Shown one piece after another: positions 33,357 through 44,680 of a DNA stretch of 64,000 bases. Positions within the stretch are counted from its first letter, which is position 1; each line of letters opens with the position of its first letter. A model generated the notes under the pieces. It did not search any database. It saw only the letters and a list, made by a program, of their open reading frames with translations, and was not told where the DNA came from. A program made the position numbers and the translations under genes. The DNA is taken from the NCBI RefSeq assembly GCF_008000815.1, contig NZ_CP042806.1, positions 1,736,001 through 1,800,000 on the forward strand, given 5' to 3'. This stretch comes from Terriglobus albidus. Lineage in GTDB: Bacteria; Acidobacteriota; Terriglobia; Terriglobales; Acidobacteriaceae.

Positions 33357-34625
33357 GTGCCCGACAGTGTAACGACCCTCAGCCCTGGGATTTCCAGTGT
33401 GGCTGCCCCCGCTCCCGCTTCCAGCCCGGTGCGCCCTTCCAGTCCCGTGCGCCGCTGGCTGCCTGCCATCGCCATGCTGCTGCTGTCGTTTATCTCCTAT
33501 GTCGACCGCAGCGTGTTGTCGATCCTGTCGCCGACCATTCTTGCCGACCTGCATCTCTCAGCGCAGCAGTACGGCGAGGCGATCCTGGTCTTCTCGCTCT
33601 GCTACATGGCGGCAAACCCCATCTGGGGATGGGTGATGGACCGCAGGGGCCTGTTCTGGACCTGCTTTGCGGCCGTTGGTCTGTGGTCGCTGGCTTCGGG
33701 AAGCCATGCCATGATGACCGGCCTGCTGACGATGAGCGTTTTCCGCGGCGTGCTTGGATTCGGTGAGGGAGCGACTTTCCCGGCGGGCCTGAAGACGGTG
33801 AGTGAAACACTTCCGGCAGAACAGCGGTCGTTCGGCCTGGCTCTGGCCTACAGCGGAGGCTCCCTTGGCGCGGCGCTGACGCCGCTGATCGTTACGCCGC
33901 TGGCAATCCATTACGGCTGGCGCGCTGCATTTGTCTTTACCGCCGTCGTCGGAGCGTTGTGGCTGGTGCTGTGGCTCGGCCTGCGTATCGCCGGAATCTA
34001 TCCGCCGAAGCATGTACAGCCGGTGGAGGAGGCGGGTAGGCTCGTCGCCCGCTGGAACCGCGATCTCTTTGCTACGGCGGCAATTTATGGCCTTGGAGCG
34101 GCTCCCCTGGCCTTCGGACTGTATGCGACGCCCTTGTACCTTTCGAGGGTGCTCCACGTCTCGCAGGCGTCTTTGGGGCACATGCTGTGGGTACCTCCGG
34201 CGGGCTGGGAGGTGGGCTACCTGGTCTTCGGCCGGCTGAGCGACCTGCGTCGCCGCCGGACCACCTCGCGGCCGTTCGGTGTCTTTCTCTTCCTGATGGT
34301 GGCCAGCTTCCTGATCACGGTGGTGCCGATGTTTACCTCGGTGCCGGTAGTGTTGACGCTCTTCTTCCTGGAGATGTTCTTTGCCGGAGGCTTTGTAGTC
34401 TTTGCTCTGGCAGATGGCGCCAGCGTGCAACCGAAGCAGAATGCGGCCTTTCTGGCCGGATTTTCGATCTCGAGCTGGGCGCTGCTGACGGGGTTGTTGC
34501 TGCCCTGGCTGGGCCGTCTGTTCGATCAGAAACACTACTCGGCGACCTTGTGGATTGTGAGCCTGTGCCCGCCGGTGGGTGTGGCGCTGTGGCGGTTGCT
34601 ACGGCGGGCTGAGGTGCATCAGTAG
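33357..34625 (+). CDS. Major facilitator superfamily transporter
   Basis: A 422-residue membrane protein with 12 probable spans. The N-terminal tail is Ser/Pro/Ala-rich; the first span is LPAIAMLLLSFISYVDRSVLSI, and NPIWGWVMDRRGLFWTCF is the MFS loop 2-3 motif (GxxxDRxGR type). The charged AFVFTAVVGALWLVLWLGL and RLSDLRRRRTTSRPFG also fit. It resembles anion:cation symporters (ACS) for carboxylates or hexuronates, but the substrate is not settled. GTG 33357 is the only start that keeps the tail; a later start near VRRWLPAIAM is possible. The UPF0303 gene faces it. Confidence 0.85.
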   Translation: MPDSVTTLSPGISSVAAPAPASSPVRPSSPVRRWLPAIAMLLLSFISYVDRSVLSILSPTILADLHLSAQQYGEAILVFSLCYMAANPIWGWVMDRRGLFWTCFAAVGLWSLASGSHAMMTGLLTMSVFRGVLGFGEGATFPAGLKTVSETLPAEQRSFGLALAYSGGSLGAALTPLIVTPLAIHYGWRAAFVFTAVVGALWLVLWLGLRIAGIYPPKHVQPVEEAGRLVARWNRDLFATAAIYGLGAAPLAFGLYATPLYLSRVLHVSQASLGHMLWVPPAGWEVGYLVFGRLSDLRRRRTTSRPFGVFLFLMVASFLITVVPMFTSVPVVLTLFFLEMFFAGGFVVFALADGASVQPKQNAAFLAGFSISSWALLTGLLLPWLGRLFDQKHYSATLWIVSLCPPVGVALWRLLRRAEVHQ

Positions 34626-34642
34626 GGCGCTTATACGGTTAG

Positions 34643-34725
34643 GGTAGAGAAGCAGATTTCTCCGCTACTCTTCACCCCAGCTAGCAAAGCTGGCCGGGGA
34701 CCTGAGCGTTACGAAACGACAAACA
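34643..34725. repeat. Family A repeat with foreign hairpin inserted at the tip
   Basis: GGTAGAGAAGCAGATTTC and TCCGCTAC, then about 40 nt of insert with a hairpin CCAGCT-agcaa-AGCTGG flanked by CCCC/GGGG, then GTTACGAAACGACAAAC. It follows the MFS stop at once and may end its transcript. Confidence 0.7.
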
Positions 34726-34733
34726 AACTGCGG

Positions 34734-34786
34734 TTCGCGCTTTCGCGCGAATACCCAGGTCCCAGAAACGGGACCCGGGGCACCCG
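34734..34786. repeat. Family B repeat, second copy
   Basis: TTCGCGCTTTCGCGCGAA, then ACCCAGGTCCCAGAAACGGG and ACCCGGGGCACCCG, almost the same as 32764-32817. The rest of the space before nrdJ (34790-34980) shows no gene. Confidence 0.8.
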
Positions 34787-34989
34787 CGTACGGGCATCAG
34801 GCCACTTTTCCACCCAAATGACCCCTTTTCCGAAGGCGGAACAGGCGTAATCTCAGCCGAGTGCGGTGTTAACCGGACTGTAAACTTCGCTTCTGGCGTG
34901 GCTTTTTGAGGACTTCCACAGCGAATTTGGGCTGATTTTGAGCCTCGGCCTGTTTCGGGCCGCGATTCGCGGGGTATTCACAAAGCAAC

Positions 34990-35003
34990 TACAATAGATT
35001 GTA
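34990..35003. promoter_or_regulatory. Dyad upstream of the nrdJ promoter, possible NrdR-like box
   Basis: TACAAT-AG-ATTGTA, a symmetric 14-bp site 8 nt upstream of the -35 box. It loosely resembles NrdR boxes (consensus acaCwAtATaTwGtgt), but only one copy is seen, so the assignment is weak. Confidence 0.4.
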
Positions 35004-35011
35004 TAAGCCGG

Positions 35012-35040
35012 TTGACATGCCCTACAGACAGCGTTACTTT
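35012..35040 (+). promoter_or_regulatory. Promoter of nrdJ
   Basis: TTGACA (35012-35017), 17 nt, TACTTT (35035-35040). The 5' leader would be about 100 nt. No B12-box is seen, so a cobalamin riboswitch is not supported. Confidence 0.65.
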
Positions 35041-35150
35041 CACAACTGCTTCCTCTTCAGGGGCCCCGGCAAGTCGCTAAGAAATAACGGAAGCGCGTAA
35101 GTCCGAAGATCTGTACAAGTACATCTAAAACGTCTCCTAGGAGTTCCCCT

Positions 35151-38366
<3,216 letters not shown>

Positions 38367-38408
38367 GGGACTGGCCGTCCAGGCAAAACGCGCTTCGCGC
38401 AAAACTAG

Positions 38409-38434
38409 AAAGCCCCGTCGTCAGGCGGGGCTTT
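38409..38434 (+). terminator. Rho-independent terminator after nrdJ
   Basis: AAAGCCCCG / CGGGGCTTT with an 8-nt loop, 43 nt after the stop. A small hairpin CGCGCTTCGCGC (38388-38399) lies just before it. Confidence 0.82.
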
Positions 38435-38497
38435 GCTTTGGAGTGATAAAAGCCGTCCGTGCTTTGTACGAACGAAGGAGAGTGGGGCGGTTCTATT

Positions 38498-38884
38498 TCA
38501 CTTCTTCGCCAGCGACCGTACGTAGATCACCATGTTCCATAGGTCGTCGTCCTTTAGTCGGTCACCGTCGCCGGGCATCTGGCCTTTGCCCGTTTTGATG
38601 ATGGCGAAGAGGTCGGCATCGGACATGTCTTTGAGTGACGACGGATCGGTAAGGTCTTTCGGCGCCGGTTTCATAGCGATGTCGCCTTTGCCGTCTCCGG
38701 TCGGGCCGTGGCACATCGCGCAGTCGTAGCCGTACATCTTTTTCGCTTTGGCTTGAGACTCGGCTGTGGGCTTGACGGGGTTGGCCATATTCCCGGTTGC
38801 GGGCGCCGGAGTTGCGGGGACGGGTTGCTGTGGTGGAAACGCCAGAACCACCAAGGCAGGTAGAGCAAAGAAAGGCTTCAGCAT
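38498..38884 (-). CDS. Small periplasmic c-type cytochrome
   Basis: A 128-residue protein with an N-terminal export signal (FFALPALVVLAFPP), a Pro/Ala/Thr linker, and one haem site CAMCH in MYGYDCAMCHGPTGDGKGD. The probable Met ligand is in GKGQMPGDGDRL near the C-terminus, as in cytochrome cL/cbb3-CcoP-like class I domains. It ends with DDLWNMVIYVRSLAKK. It would shuttle electrons in the periplasm; its partners are not in the window. It is alone, with a strong Shine-Dalgarno AGGAGG that lies inside an exact inverted repeat, so translation may be controlled by structure. Confidence 0.9.
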   Translation of the reverse strand: MLKPFFALPALVVLAFPPQQPVPATPAPATGNMANPVKPTAESQAKAKKMYGYDCAMCHGPTGDGKGDIAMKPAPKDLTDPSSLKDMSDADLFAIIKTGKGQMPGDGDRLKDDDLWNMVIYVRSLAKK

Positions 38885-38911
38885 TCGAGCCTCCTAATTA
38901 GGAGGCTGAAT
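38883..38911 (-). promoter_or_regulatory. Hairpin hiding the Shine-Dalgarno and start codon of the cytochrome gene
   Basis: In the mRNA, AGCCTCCT-AATT-AGGAGGCT forms an 8-bp stem with a four-base loop, and the 3' arm is the AGGAGG ribosome site. Outside it, ATTC pairs with GAAT, which includes the first two bases of the AUG, leaving one bulged base. Confidence 0.7.
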
Positions 38912-39023
38912 CGTACGCCGGGTGGTGGTTTGGAGGGAAGAAGAATTTTGGGGTGGTGTAGGGGAAGGTAACTCCGGGGATAGACTTTAGGGCTATAAGG
39001 GTGCTCGACGGGCCGAGGTCACT

Positions 39024-39120
39024 TTTGTTTGTCATCCCGCAGGGATCTGCTTTTCACAACCTTATGGGGAGAGAAGCAGATTTCTCCGCTCCCTTCGGTC
39101 GCTACGAAATGACAAACAAA
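39024..39120. repeat. Family A repeats, short and long form facing each other
   Basis: TTTGTTTGTCATCCCGCAGG and GATCTGCTTTTC (short form) then, inverted, GAGAAGCAGATTTCTCCGCT with a small insert CCCTTCGGTC and GCTACGAAATGACAAACAAA. The outer TTTGTTTGTCAT/ATGACAAACAAA ends pair. The rest of 38912-39131 holds no gene. Confidence 0.78.
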
Positions 39121-39131
39121 ATTGCGGCTGA

Positions 39132-39794
39132 CTAGCCCAGAAGCTCGGCGTAGACGAAGCCGTCGCGTTCGACTCGTTCGCCGGGTTCGACCAGGATTTC
39201 TTTATGCAGCATGGGGCCGGCGGTGACGAAGGTGTGGAACTCGCCGTTTTCCCCGCAGGGGTCTACGCCTGCCGGGAGTGAGGAGATGAGGTCGCGGTCC
39301 CAGCTGCGGCCGGCGAGCTCTGCCGGGAGTTTCCGTGGGTCCAGGCAGGTGAGGCGGGCTTTGACGCCGGCAGAGAGCATCTCTTCGGCAAGCTGGTCGG
39401 TAGGGATGCCCCAGACCGGAAAGAGCGGCTGCAGGCCGGTACCAGCAAGCATGCGTTCACGGTAGGCGCGGATCTCTTCCAGAAAGAGGTCGCCAAAGGC
39501 CACGGCAGTAAAGCCCTCAGAGACAGCGCGTTCGCAGACTGCCGCCATGCGGCGCTCGTACTCGTCGTTCGGGCATGGCCAGGGAAGGGGAACCTTCCAG
39601 AGTGGGAGTCCGGCGGCCTCAGCCTGGCGGTCGAGCAGGTCCTCGCGGACGCCATGAATGGCGATGCGGCGGAAATGTTCGTTGACCGACGTAAGAAGGG
39701 CTCCGACCTGCCACTCACCCTGCTCGCGCAGCAGTTTTAAGGCCCAGGCAGAGTCTTTTCCGCCGCTCCAACTGAGGATGCACTTGACGGACAT
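39132..39794 (-). CDS. Dph6-like PP-loop ATP pyrophosphatase (DUF71 family)
   Basis: A 220-residue adenine-nucleotide alpha-hydrolase. The PP-loop ILSWSGGKDSAWAL stands at the N-terminus, followed by LTSVNEHFRRIAIHGVREDLL; the family's second motif GENGEFHTFVTAGP is near the end, and FGDLFLEEIRAYRERML in the middle. In eukaryotes and archaea this family (Dph6) amidates diphthine; bacteria lack diphthamide, and here the substrate is unknown. It may amidate a metabolite. ATG 39794 is the natural start. The gene is alone, between repeats and a divergent TonB receptor. Confidence 0.88.
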   Translation of the reverse strand: MSVKCILSWSGGKDSAWALKLLREQGEWQVGALLTSVNEHFRRIAIHGVREDLLDRQAEAAGLPLWKVPLPWPCPNDEYERRMAAVCERAVSEGFTAVAFGDLFLEEIRAYRERMLAGTGLQPLFPVWGIPTDQLAEEMLSAGVKARLTCLDPRKLPAELAGRSWDRDLISSLPAGVDPCGENGEFHTFVTAGPMLHKEILVEPGERVERDGFVYAELLG

Positions 39795-39859
39795 GACTGT
39801 TTTTCAGGTTACACAATCTGGTGCAAAAGGCGCGGAATTTCCAATGATTTCGGCCTTGT

Positions 39860-39898
39860 TAACGGAACATTCACGATTTCGTTAACGGGTCGTAACGG
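39860..39898 (+). promoter_or_regulatory. Three TAACGG direct repeats before the TonB receptor gene
   Basis: TAACGG occurs at 39860-39865, 39883-39888 and 39893-39898, that is 23 and 10 nt apart, near whole helical turns. This suggests side-by-side binding of an activator. No clear -10 box was fixed. Confidence 0.4.
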
Positions 39899-39921
39899 GG
39901 GCTGGCGAAGCTCGAAGATAT

Positions 39922-42900
39922 ATGAAACTCATCAGGCTTGCCCTTCTGCTTGCCATCTTCTGCATTCCGTCATTTGGCCAGATGACGACCGCCCGTCTGG
40001 TAGGTACCGTAACCGACCAGAGCGGCGCTGTGATTCCTAACGCAACCGTAGTCGTGAAGAACATCCGTACCGGCGAGAGCCGTACGGTGACGACCAATGA
40101 ATCGGGTCTCTATATCATTCCGTCGCTCGTGCCCTCTGAGTATGAGGTGAAGGTCACGGCGAGCGGCTTCTCTGACGCCGAATCCAAGGGCGTGGTCCTT
40201 GCCGTCGGCCAGGAGCTGGTGAAGGACATCAGCCTGCCGGTAGCCGGCAGCGCAACCTCGGTGCTGGTCGATGCCGGCCAGCTCGTCGCTCTGGATACTT
40301 CTTCAGCACGTATCGGCGCCAATATCGCCAGCCGCGAGATCGAAGACCTGCCGATCAATGGACGCCAGGTTTCGCAGCTTTACCTTCTGGCTCCGGGCGC
40401 GACCAACGTCGGCTCAGGCAACTTCGGTGAGATCCGCTTCTCCGGCCGCGCCGTAGAGCAGAACATCCTTCGCCTGGATGGCGTGGAAGCTACTGCCATT
40501 ATCGACGCCGCTCCCGGAAACTTGAACGGTGAAGCCAACTCGATCTTCCGTCTGCAGCAGTCGCTGGAAGCCATCCAGGAGTTCCGTGTCGACTCCAATA
40601 GCTACCCCGCCGAGATGGGTACCGGAACCGGTGGGCAGATCAGTTTCGTGACCAAGTCGGGTTCGAACGCATTCCACGGATCGGTCTTCGAGTATCTGCG
40701 TAACGACTTCTTCGATGCCCGTAACACCTTCAACGCCAAGAATGTCGCCAACAACTCGCCAAAGTTCCGTCTGAATCAGTTCGGCGGTTCGGTGGGCGGT
40801 CCGCTCATCAAGGACAAGCTCTTCTTCTTCGGTGTGTATGAAGGTCTGCGTCAGTATTGGAATGTCGCCTCGACCGGCAACACGATCTCGAACTACACCA
40901 TCTCCCGCATTCCCGCCAACTCACCCATCCGTAATGTTGTGGGCGCCTATCCTTTGGATCGGAATCCGATCGCGATCGAGCAGCCAGGCGCAACTTTCAG
41001 CGACGGTACCGTCAATGGAGCCACCGGACGCGAGCTGGTCTCGGTCAGCCGCTCAGTGCCTTTCTCGCTGACGGAGAACTTTGCGGCCGTTCGTTTTGAC
41101 TACCACTTCAATGAGAAGTATTCGTCCTACGTTCGTTTTAATCGCGACCAGGGTACGGCGAACCAGACGCAGGATCCGGCGCTGGGCCTGACGCAGAACA
41201 AGTATGTTCCGCAGAACGGCGTAATCGCGCTGAACCAGGTGCTTTCGGCTTCGATGTTCAACGAGACCAAGGTTGGCTTCAACTATGCCAAGACGCGCGT
41301 CAACGGCGTCAGCGGACCGAGCCCCAATGCGGACCTGAGCGCCAGCCTGTTCAGCATCGCCAATGCCGTCAAGCCGGGTGGTCTGGTTACGACCTCTTCC
41401 AGCTTTACCGGTCGTGGCGCGCCCTATACCGCGTGGAGCATCTCGCCGATCGACAACTTCTCGATCATCAAGGGCAACCACAACCTGAAGTTTGGCTTTG
41501 AGTCGCGCATCATCAAGATCTACAACGACCAGCTCGGCGGCACGCAGTACACCTTCAACAGTGTCAGCAACTTCGTGAACAATGTTCCGGACACGACTGC
41601 ATTCAATGGTGACCTCAGCGCTCTGAGCCCGTTCAGCGGCCTCTCGGGTAATGCGCAGATGCGTCAGAACTACTACATCGGTTACGGTCAGGATGAGTGG
41701 AAGCTCCGTCCTACGCTGACCCTGGCCTATGGTGTGCGTTACGAGTACTTCCAGCCGCTGCACGAAGTCAACGACAAGTACGTCTTCTTCGACATGTCGA
41801 CGGCTACGCTGTACTCCAGCGGCCGCGTCGCGGCATTCCCCAAGTACAACAAGAGCTGGTTTGGCAGCTCGACGAAGAACATCGGACCGCGTGTGGGCCT
41901 GACCTGGGCTCCTGCCGGTCTGCATAACAACACCGTGGTCCGCGTCGGCGCCGGCATCTTCTTCGGCCCCGGCCAGACGGAAGACCAGGTGCAGCCGGAA
42001 GCAAACGACCGCGTAGGCCGCAGCTTCTCCAACGGTGCACAGCCCTATCCGGTGAACACGTCGGCGCTGCTGTCGAGCTTCGACGCCAACAATCTGTCGG
42101 GCTTCCAGCCGCGTGCCTATGCCCCCTACTATCACCTGCCGGAGCGTGTGGCGACCTACACCTTCTCTATCCAGCAGCAGCTTCCGGGACAGATGCAGAT
42201 GATGATTGGCTATGTCGGATCGCAGGGCCGTAACCTGTTCCTCCGTTCGATCACCAACCGCATCAGTGGTGTGACCACCAACGCTTCGACTGGCGCCGGC
42301 ACCGCTATCCGCGAGTTCGGCAGCCGCTACGGCGAAATCGACTACAAGACCTCGGGTGGTACGAACCATTACCACTCCCTGCAGTCGACGCTGCAGCGCC
42401 GCTTCCGCCAGGGCCTGTCGCTGGGTGCGCAGTACACCTGGGCGAAGGAACTGGGCACCACCAGCGGATCGAACGAAGCCAGCACGGCGCAGAATCCTTA
42501 CGACTTCAACACGGAGTATGGCCGTGGCAACTTCGATATCCGCCACAGCCTGAATGCGACGGTTCTGTATGATCTGCCGATCGGTCATGGCAAGTCGATG
42601 GACTTCGGCGGCATCGGCAATGCGCTGCTCGGTGGCTGGCAGGCTGGCGGTATCGTGAACTTCCGCTCGGGCCTCCCGGTGGATGTGCTGATCACCCGTC
42701 CTGACATCGCCTACGTCGGTACGCCGACCTCCGGCACCTATGCCGGCAAGGTCTACTCCTCGCCGGTGCTCTCCTCCTCGTGCCCGGCTTACTCCAGCGG
42801 CACCACGAATGTGAATGCGGGCGTCTGCACCACGGCTGTGGTCAACGTTCCGGGCGGCGGTAATACCCGTAACATCCGTCGTGTGAACCTGGTGCCTGGC

Positions 42901-43335
42901 GTCAATCCGTATATCAACGTCGGCAAGCAGTTGCTGAATCCGGCGGCCTTCACCATTCCGGCCCCCGGAACCTTCGGCACCCTGCGCCGCAATGCTCTGA
43001 ACGGAGCCTCGCTGGCCCAGCTGGATATGACCCTGGAGAAGACCTTCACGATCACTGAGCGCGTAAAGTTTGACTTCAAGGCGGAGGGCTTCAACATCCT
43101 CAACCACCCGAACTACGCTGTTCCCGGCGCCATTCGCCTGGTGCAGGGCATTGGGACCGGCGGCAACACTGCTTCGCCGACGACGCCGACGATTGCTCCA
43201 GGTGTACAGCCTGGACAGGCGTTCTCGGCCGGAACGGCCGGTACGAACTTCGGCACGTTTACCAACACGGTCGGCAACCAAGTGGGTCAGGGCGCGAACC
43301 GCCAGCTCCAGCTTTCGGGCCGTATCAACTTCTAA
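39922..43335 (+). CDS. TonB-dependent receptor, Oar-like, with carboxypeptidase-regulatory domain
   Basis: A 1137-residue outer-membrane protein. A signal peptide (LIRLALLLAIFCIPSFG) is followed by the carboxypeptidase-regulatory-like Ig domain (residues about 20-100: LVGTVTDQSGAVIPNATVVVKN). The plug domain comes next (SREIEDLPINGRQVSQLYLLAPG; GTGTGGQISFVTKSGSNAFHGSVFEYLRNDFFDARN) and a long beta-barrel. It ends in an aromatic/strand-rich stretch (QLQLSGRINF), as barrels do. Substrates of these acidobacterial Oar-like receptors are mostly unknown, perhaps large oligosaccharides or peptides. No TonB or SusD-like partner is nearby. A strong terminator follows. The protein is similar in layout to the receptor at 53334. 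Confidence 0.92.
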   Translation: MKLIRLALLLAIFCIPSFGQMTTARLVGTVTDQSGAVIPNATVVVKNIRTGESRTVTTNESGLYIIPSLVPSEYEVKVTASGFSDAESKGVVLAVGQELVKDISLPVAGSATSVLVDAGQLVALDTSSARIGANIASREIEDLPINGRQVSQLYLLAPGATNVGSGNFGEIRFSGRAVEQNILRLDGVEATAIIDAAPGNLNGEANSIFRLQQSLEAIQEFRVDSNSYPAEMGTGTGGQISFVTKSGSNAFHGSVFEYLRNDFFDARNTFNAKNVANNSPKFRLNQFGGSVGGPLIKDKLFFFGVYEGLRQYWNVASTGNTISNYTISRIPANSPIRNVVGAYPLDRNPIAIEQPGATFSDGTVNGATGRELVSVSRSVPFSLTENFAAVRFDYHFNEKYSSYVRFNRDQGTANQTQDPALGLTQNKYVPQNGVIALNQVLSASMFNETKVGFNYAKTRVNGVSGPSPNADLSASLFSIANAVKPGGLVTTSSSFTGRGAPYTAWSISPIDNFSIIKGNHNLKFGFESRIIKIYNDQLGGTQYTFNSVSNFVNNVPDTTAFNGDLSALSPFSGLSGNAQMRQNYYIGYGQDEWKLRPTLTLAYGVRYEYFQPLHEVNDKYVFFDMSTATLYSSGRVAAFPKYNKSWFGSSTKNIGPRVGLTWAPAGLHNNTVVRVGAGIFFGPGQTEDQVQPEANDRVGRSFSNGAQPYPVNTSALLSSFDANNLSGFQPRAYAPYYHLPERVATYTFSIQQQLPGQMQMMIGYVGSQGRNLFLRSITNRISGVTTNASTGAGTAIREFGSRYGEIDYKTSGGTNHYHSLQSTLQRRFRQGLSLGAQYTWAKELGTTSGSNEASTAQNPYDFNTEYGRGNFDIRHSLNATVLYDLPIGHGKSMDFGGIGNALLGGWQAGGIVNFRSGLPVDVLITRPDIAYVGTPTSGTYAGKVYSSPVLSSSCPAYSSGTTNVNAGVCTTAVVNVPGGGNTRNIRRVNLVPGVNPYINVGKQLLNPAAFTIPAPGTFGTLRRNALNGASLAQLDMTLEKTFTITERVKFDFKAEGFNILNHPNYAVPGAIRLVQGIGTGGNTASPTTPTIAPGVQPGQAFSAGTAGTNFGTFTNTVGNQVGQGANRQLQLSGRINF

Positions 43336-43357
43336 CCTGACGAAAACACAACTCCCC

Positions 43358-43394
43358 GCGGCGTGCCCCAATCAGGGCACGCCGCATTTTTTTT
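43358..43394 (+). terminator. Strong rho-independent terminator after the TonB receptor gene
   Basis: Perfect 11-bp stem GCGGCGTGCCC / GGGCACGCCGC with loop CAATCA, followed by A and eight T. Confidence 0.95.
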
Positions 43395-43408
43395 GCCGGT
43401 TTTTTCGC

Positions 43409-43437
43409 TTGACTCCTGTTTTTACGGGGGTTACTCT
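43409..43437 (+). promoter_or_regulatory. Promoter of the phoH-ybeY-CBS-era operon
   Basis: TTGACT (43409-43414), 17 nt, TACTCT (43432-43437). It leaves a leader of about 140 nt before phoH, in which nothing else was recognised. Confidence 0.6.
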
Positions 43438-43584
43438 TTGCGCAACTTCATTGGCAGCTCTCGCCAACCCGGTCCGGCTCCCGTTAGCGCTAAGCGCAGC
43501 GCGGCGGCTGGATGCGGCATCTAATTCCCAGAGTCAGTCAACCTTCACCGCCGTATCTGCTGACGGAGGTCAGCAAACTGCTTG

Positions 43585-44619
43585 ATGAAAAAAGCGCTGG
43601 AAATTACGCCCAACATCGAGCCCCTGTTCGGGACCCGCGACGAAAACCTTCACCTGATGGAAAAGGCCCTGCGTGTTGCCATTGACCTGCGATCGGATGC
43701 GGTAATGGTGACGGGCGATCCGGAGAGTATTGAACGGATCGAGAAGATCTTCACGGACTACGACCAGCTTTGCAACCAGGGCATCGTCCTGCAGAACGGC
43801 GAGTTGCATGGCATGTTGAAGCTGGTTGTCTCAGACCCACGCATAACCCTACGCGGACTGGTCGAAAGCGGACGGCAGCGCTCCACCGGTGTAAAGCGTA
43901 TGGTGCAGCCGCGCTCGCCCAATCAGCGGAAGTACATTGAAACCATCGAACAGAACGACATGTCGTTCGGCATTGGACCGGCCGGTACCGGCAAGACCTA
44001 TCTTGCCGTGGCTATGGCCGTCTCCGCGCTGATGGCGAAGAGGATCAGCCGTATCATCCTGGTGCGTCCGGCGGTTGAAGCCGGCGAGCGCCTGGGCTTC
44101 CTGCCCGGGTCGCTGCAGGAGAAAGTAGACCCGTACATGCGTCCGCTGTATGACGCTCTGTACGATCTGCTGGATCCGCCGCGCGTGGACAAGATGCTGG
44201 AGACCAATGTCATTGAGATCGCGCCGCTTGCCTTTATGCGCGGCCGTACGCTGAATGACGCCTTCATCATCATGGATGAGGCGCAGAACACCACCAATGA
44301 GCAGATGAAGATGTTTCTAACCCGTCTTGGCTCCAATTCCAAGGCGATTATCACCGGCGACCTGTCGCAGATCGATCTACCGAATCCCAAGAAGAGCGGC
44401 CTGCTCGAGGCACTGCGGGTGCTGGATGGTGTGGAAGGCATCGGCTTTATTCACTTTGAAGACGCGGACGTCGTACGCCACCACCTGGTGCAGCGTATCG
44501 TGCGTGCCTATGACAGCTACAGCCGGGAGCAGCAGGAGCTTCCGCTGGGACTGGAATCTCCGCTGGGTGAGCCGATGTCGACGGCAGCTCCAGTCAAACG
44601 AGTCGCAAAGCCGCAGTAG
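43585..44619 (+). CDS. phoH: PhoH-family ATPase
   Basis: A 344-residue cytoplasmic P-loop protein. An N-terminal KH-like part (about 1-110) is followed by the PhoH domain: FGIGPAGTGKTYLAVAMAVSAL (Walker A), VRPAVEAGERLGFLPGSLQEK, FIIMDEAQNTTNEQMKMFLTRLG (Walker B) and ITGDLSQIDLP. PhoH proteins are thought to act in RNA metabolism; next to ybeY and era this fits ribosome or rRNA maturation. ATG 43585 is chosen over TTG 43582; a GGAGG at 43565-43569 is rather far upstream. It leads a well conserved bacterial operon. Confidence 0.94.
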   Translation: MKKALEITPNIEPLFGTRDENLHLMEKALRVAIDLRSDAVMVTGDPESIERIEKIFTDYDQLCNQGIVLQNGELHGMLKLVVSDPRITLRGLVESGRQRSTGVKRMVQPRSPNQRKYIETIEQNDMSFGIGPAGTGKTYLAVAMAVSALMAKRISRIILVRPAVEAGERLGFLPGSLQEKVDPYMRPLYDALYDLLDPPRVDKMLETNVIEIAPLAFMRGRTLNDAFIIMDEAQNTTNEQMKMFLTRLGSNSKAIITGDLSQIDLPNPKKSGLLEALRVLDGVEGIGFIHFEDADVVRHHLVQRIVRAYDSYSREQQELPLGLESPLGEPMSTAAPVKRVAKPQ

Positions 44620-44644
44620 ACGGCAGCGAATCGGGTAACATCAT

Positions 44645-44671
44645 GGAAAGAGGGCGTTACGCCCTCTTTCC
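44645..44671 (+). terminator. Hairpin between phoH and ybeY
   Basis: Perfect 12-bp stem GGAAAGAGGGCG / CGCCCTCTTTCC with loop TTA, followed by TGTTT. It ends 9 nt before the ybeY ATG, so it may be an internal attenuator that lowers expression of the distal genes. Confidence 0.7.
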
Positions 44672-44680
44672 TGTTTCTGC

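Noticed and set aside
34790-35150. A cobalamin riboswitch before nrdJ
   Set aside because: No B12-box or the long paired regions of that class could be found, and the predicted leader is only about 100 nt.
41053-43371. A 772-codon open frame on the minus strand opposite the first TonB receptor gene
   Set aside because: It is a shadow of the receptor's strong codon bias: the plus-strand protein has clear family motifs, and the minus frame gives a low-complexity Arg/Val/Ala-rich product without known domains.
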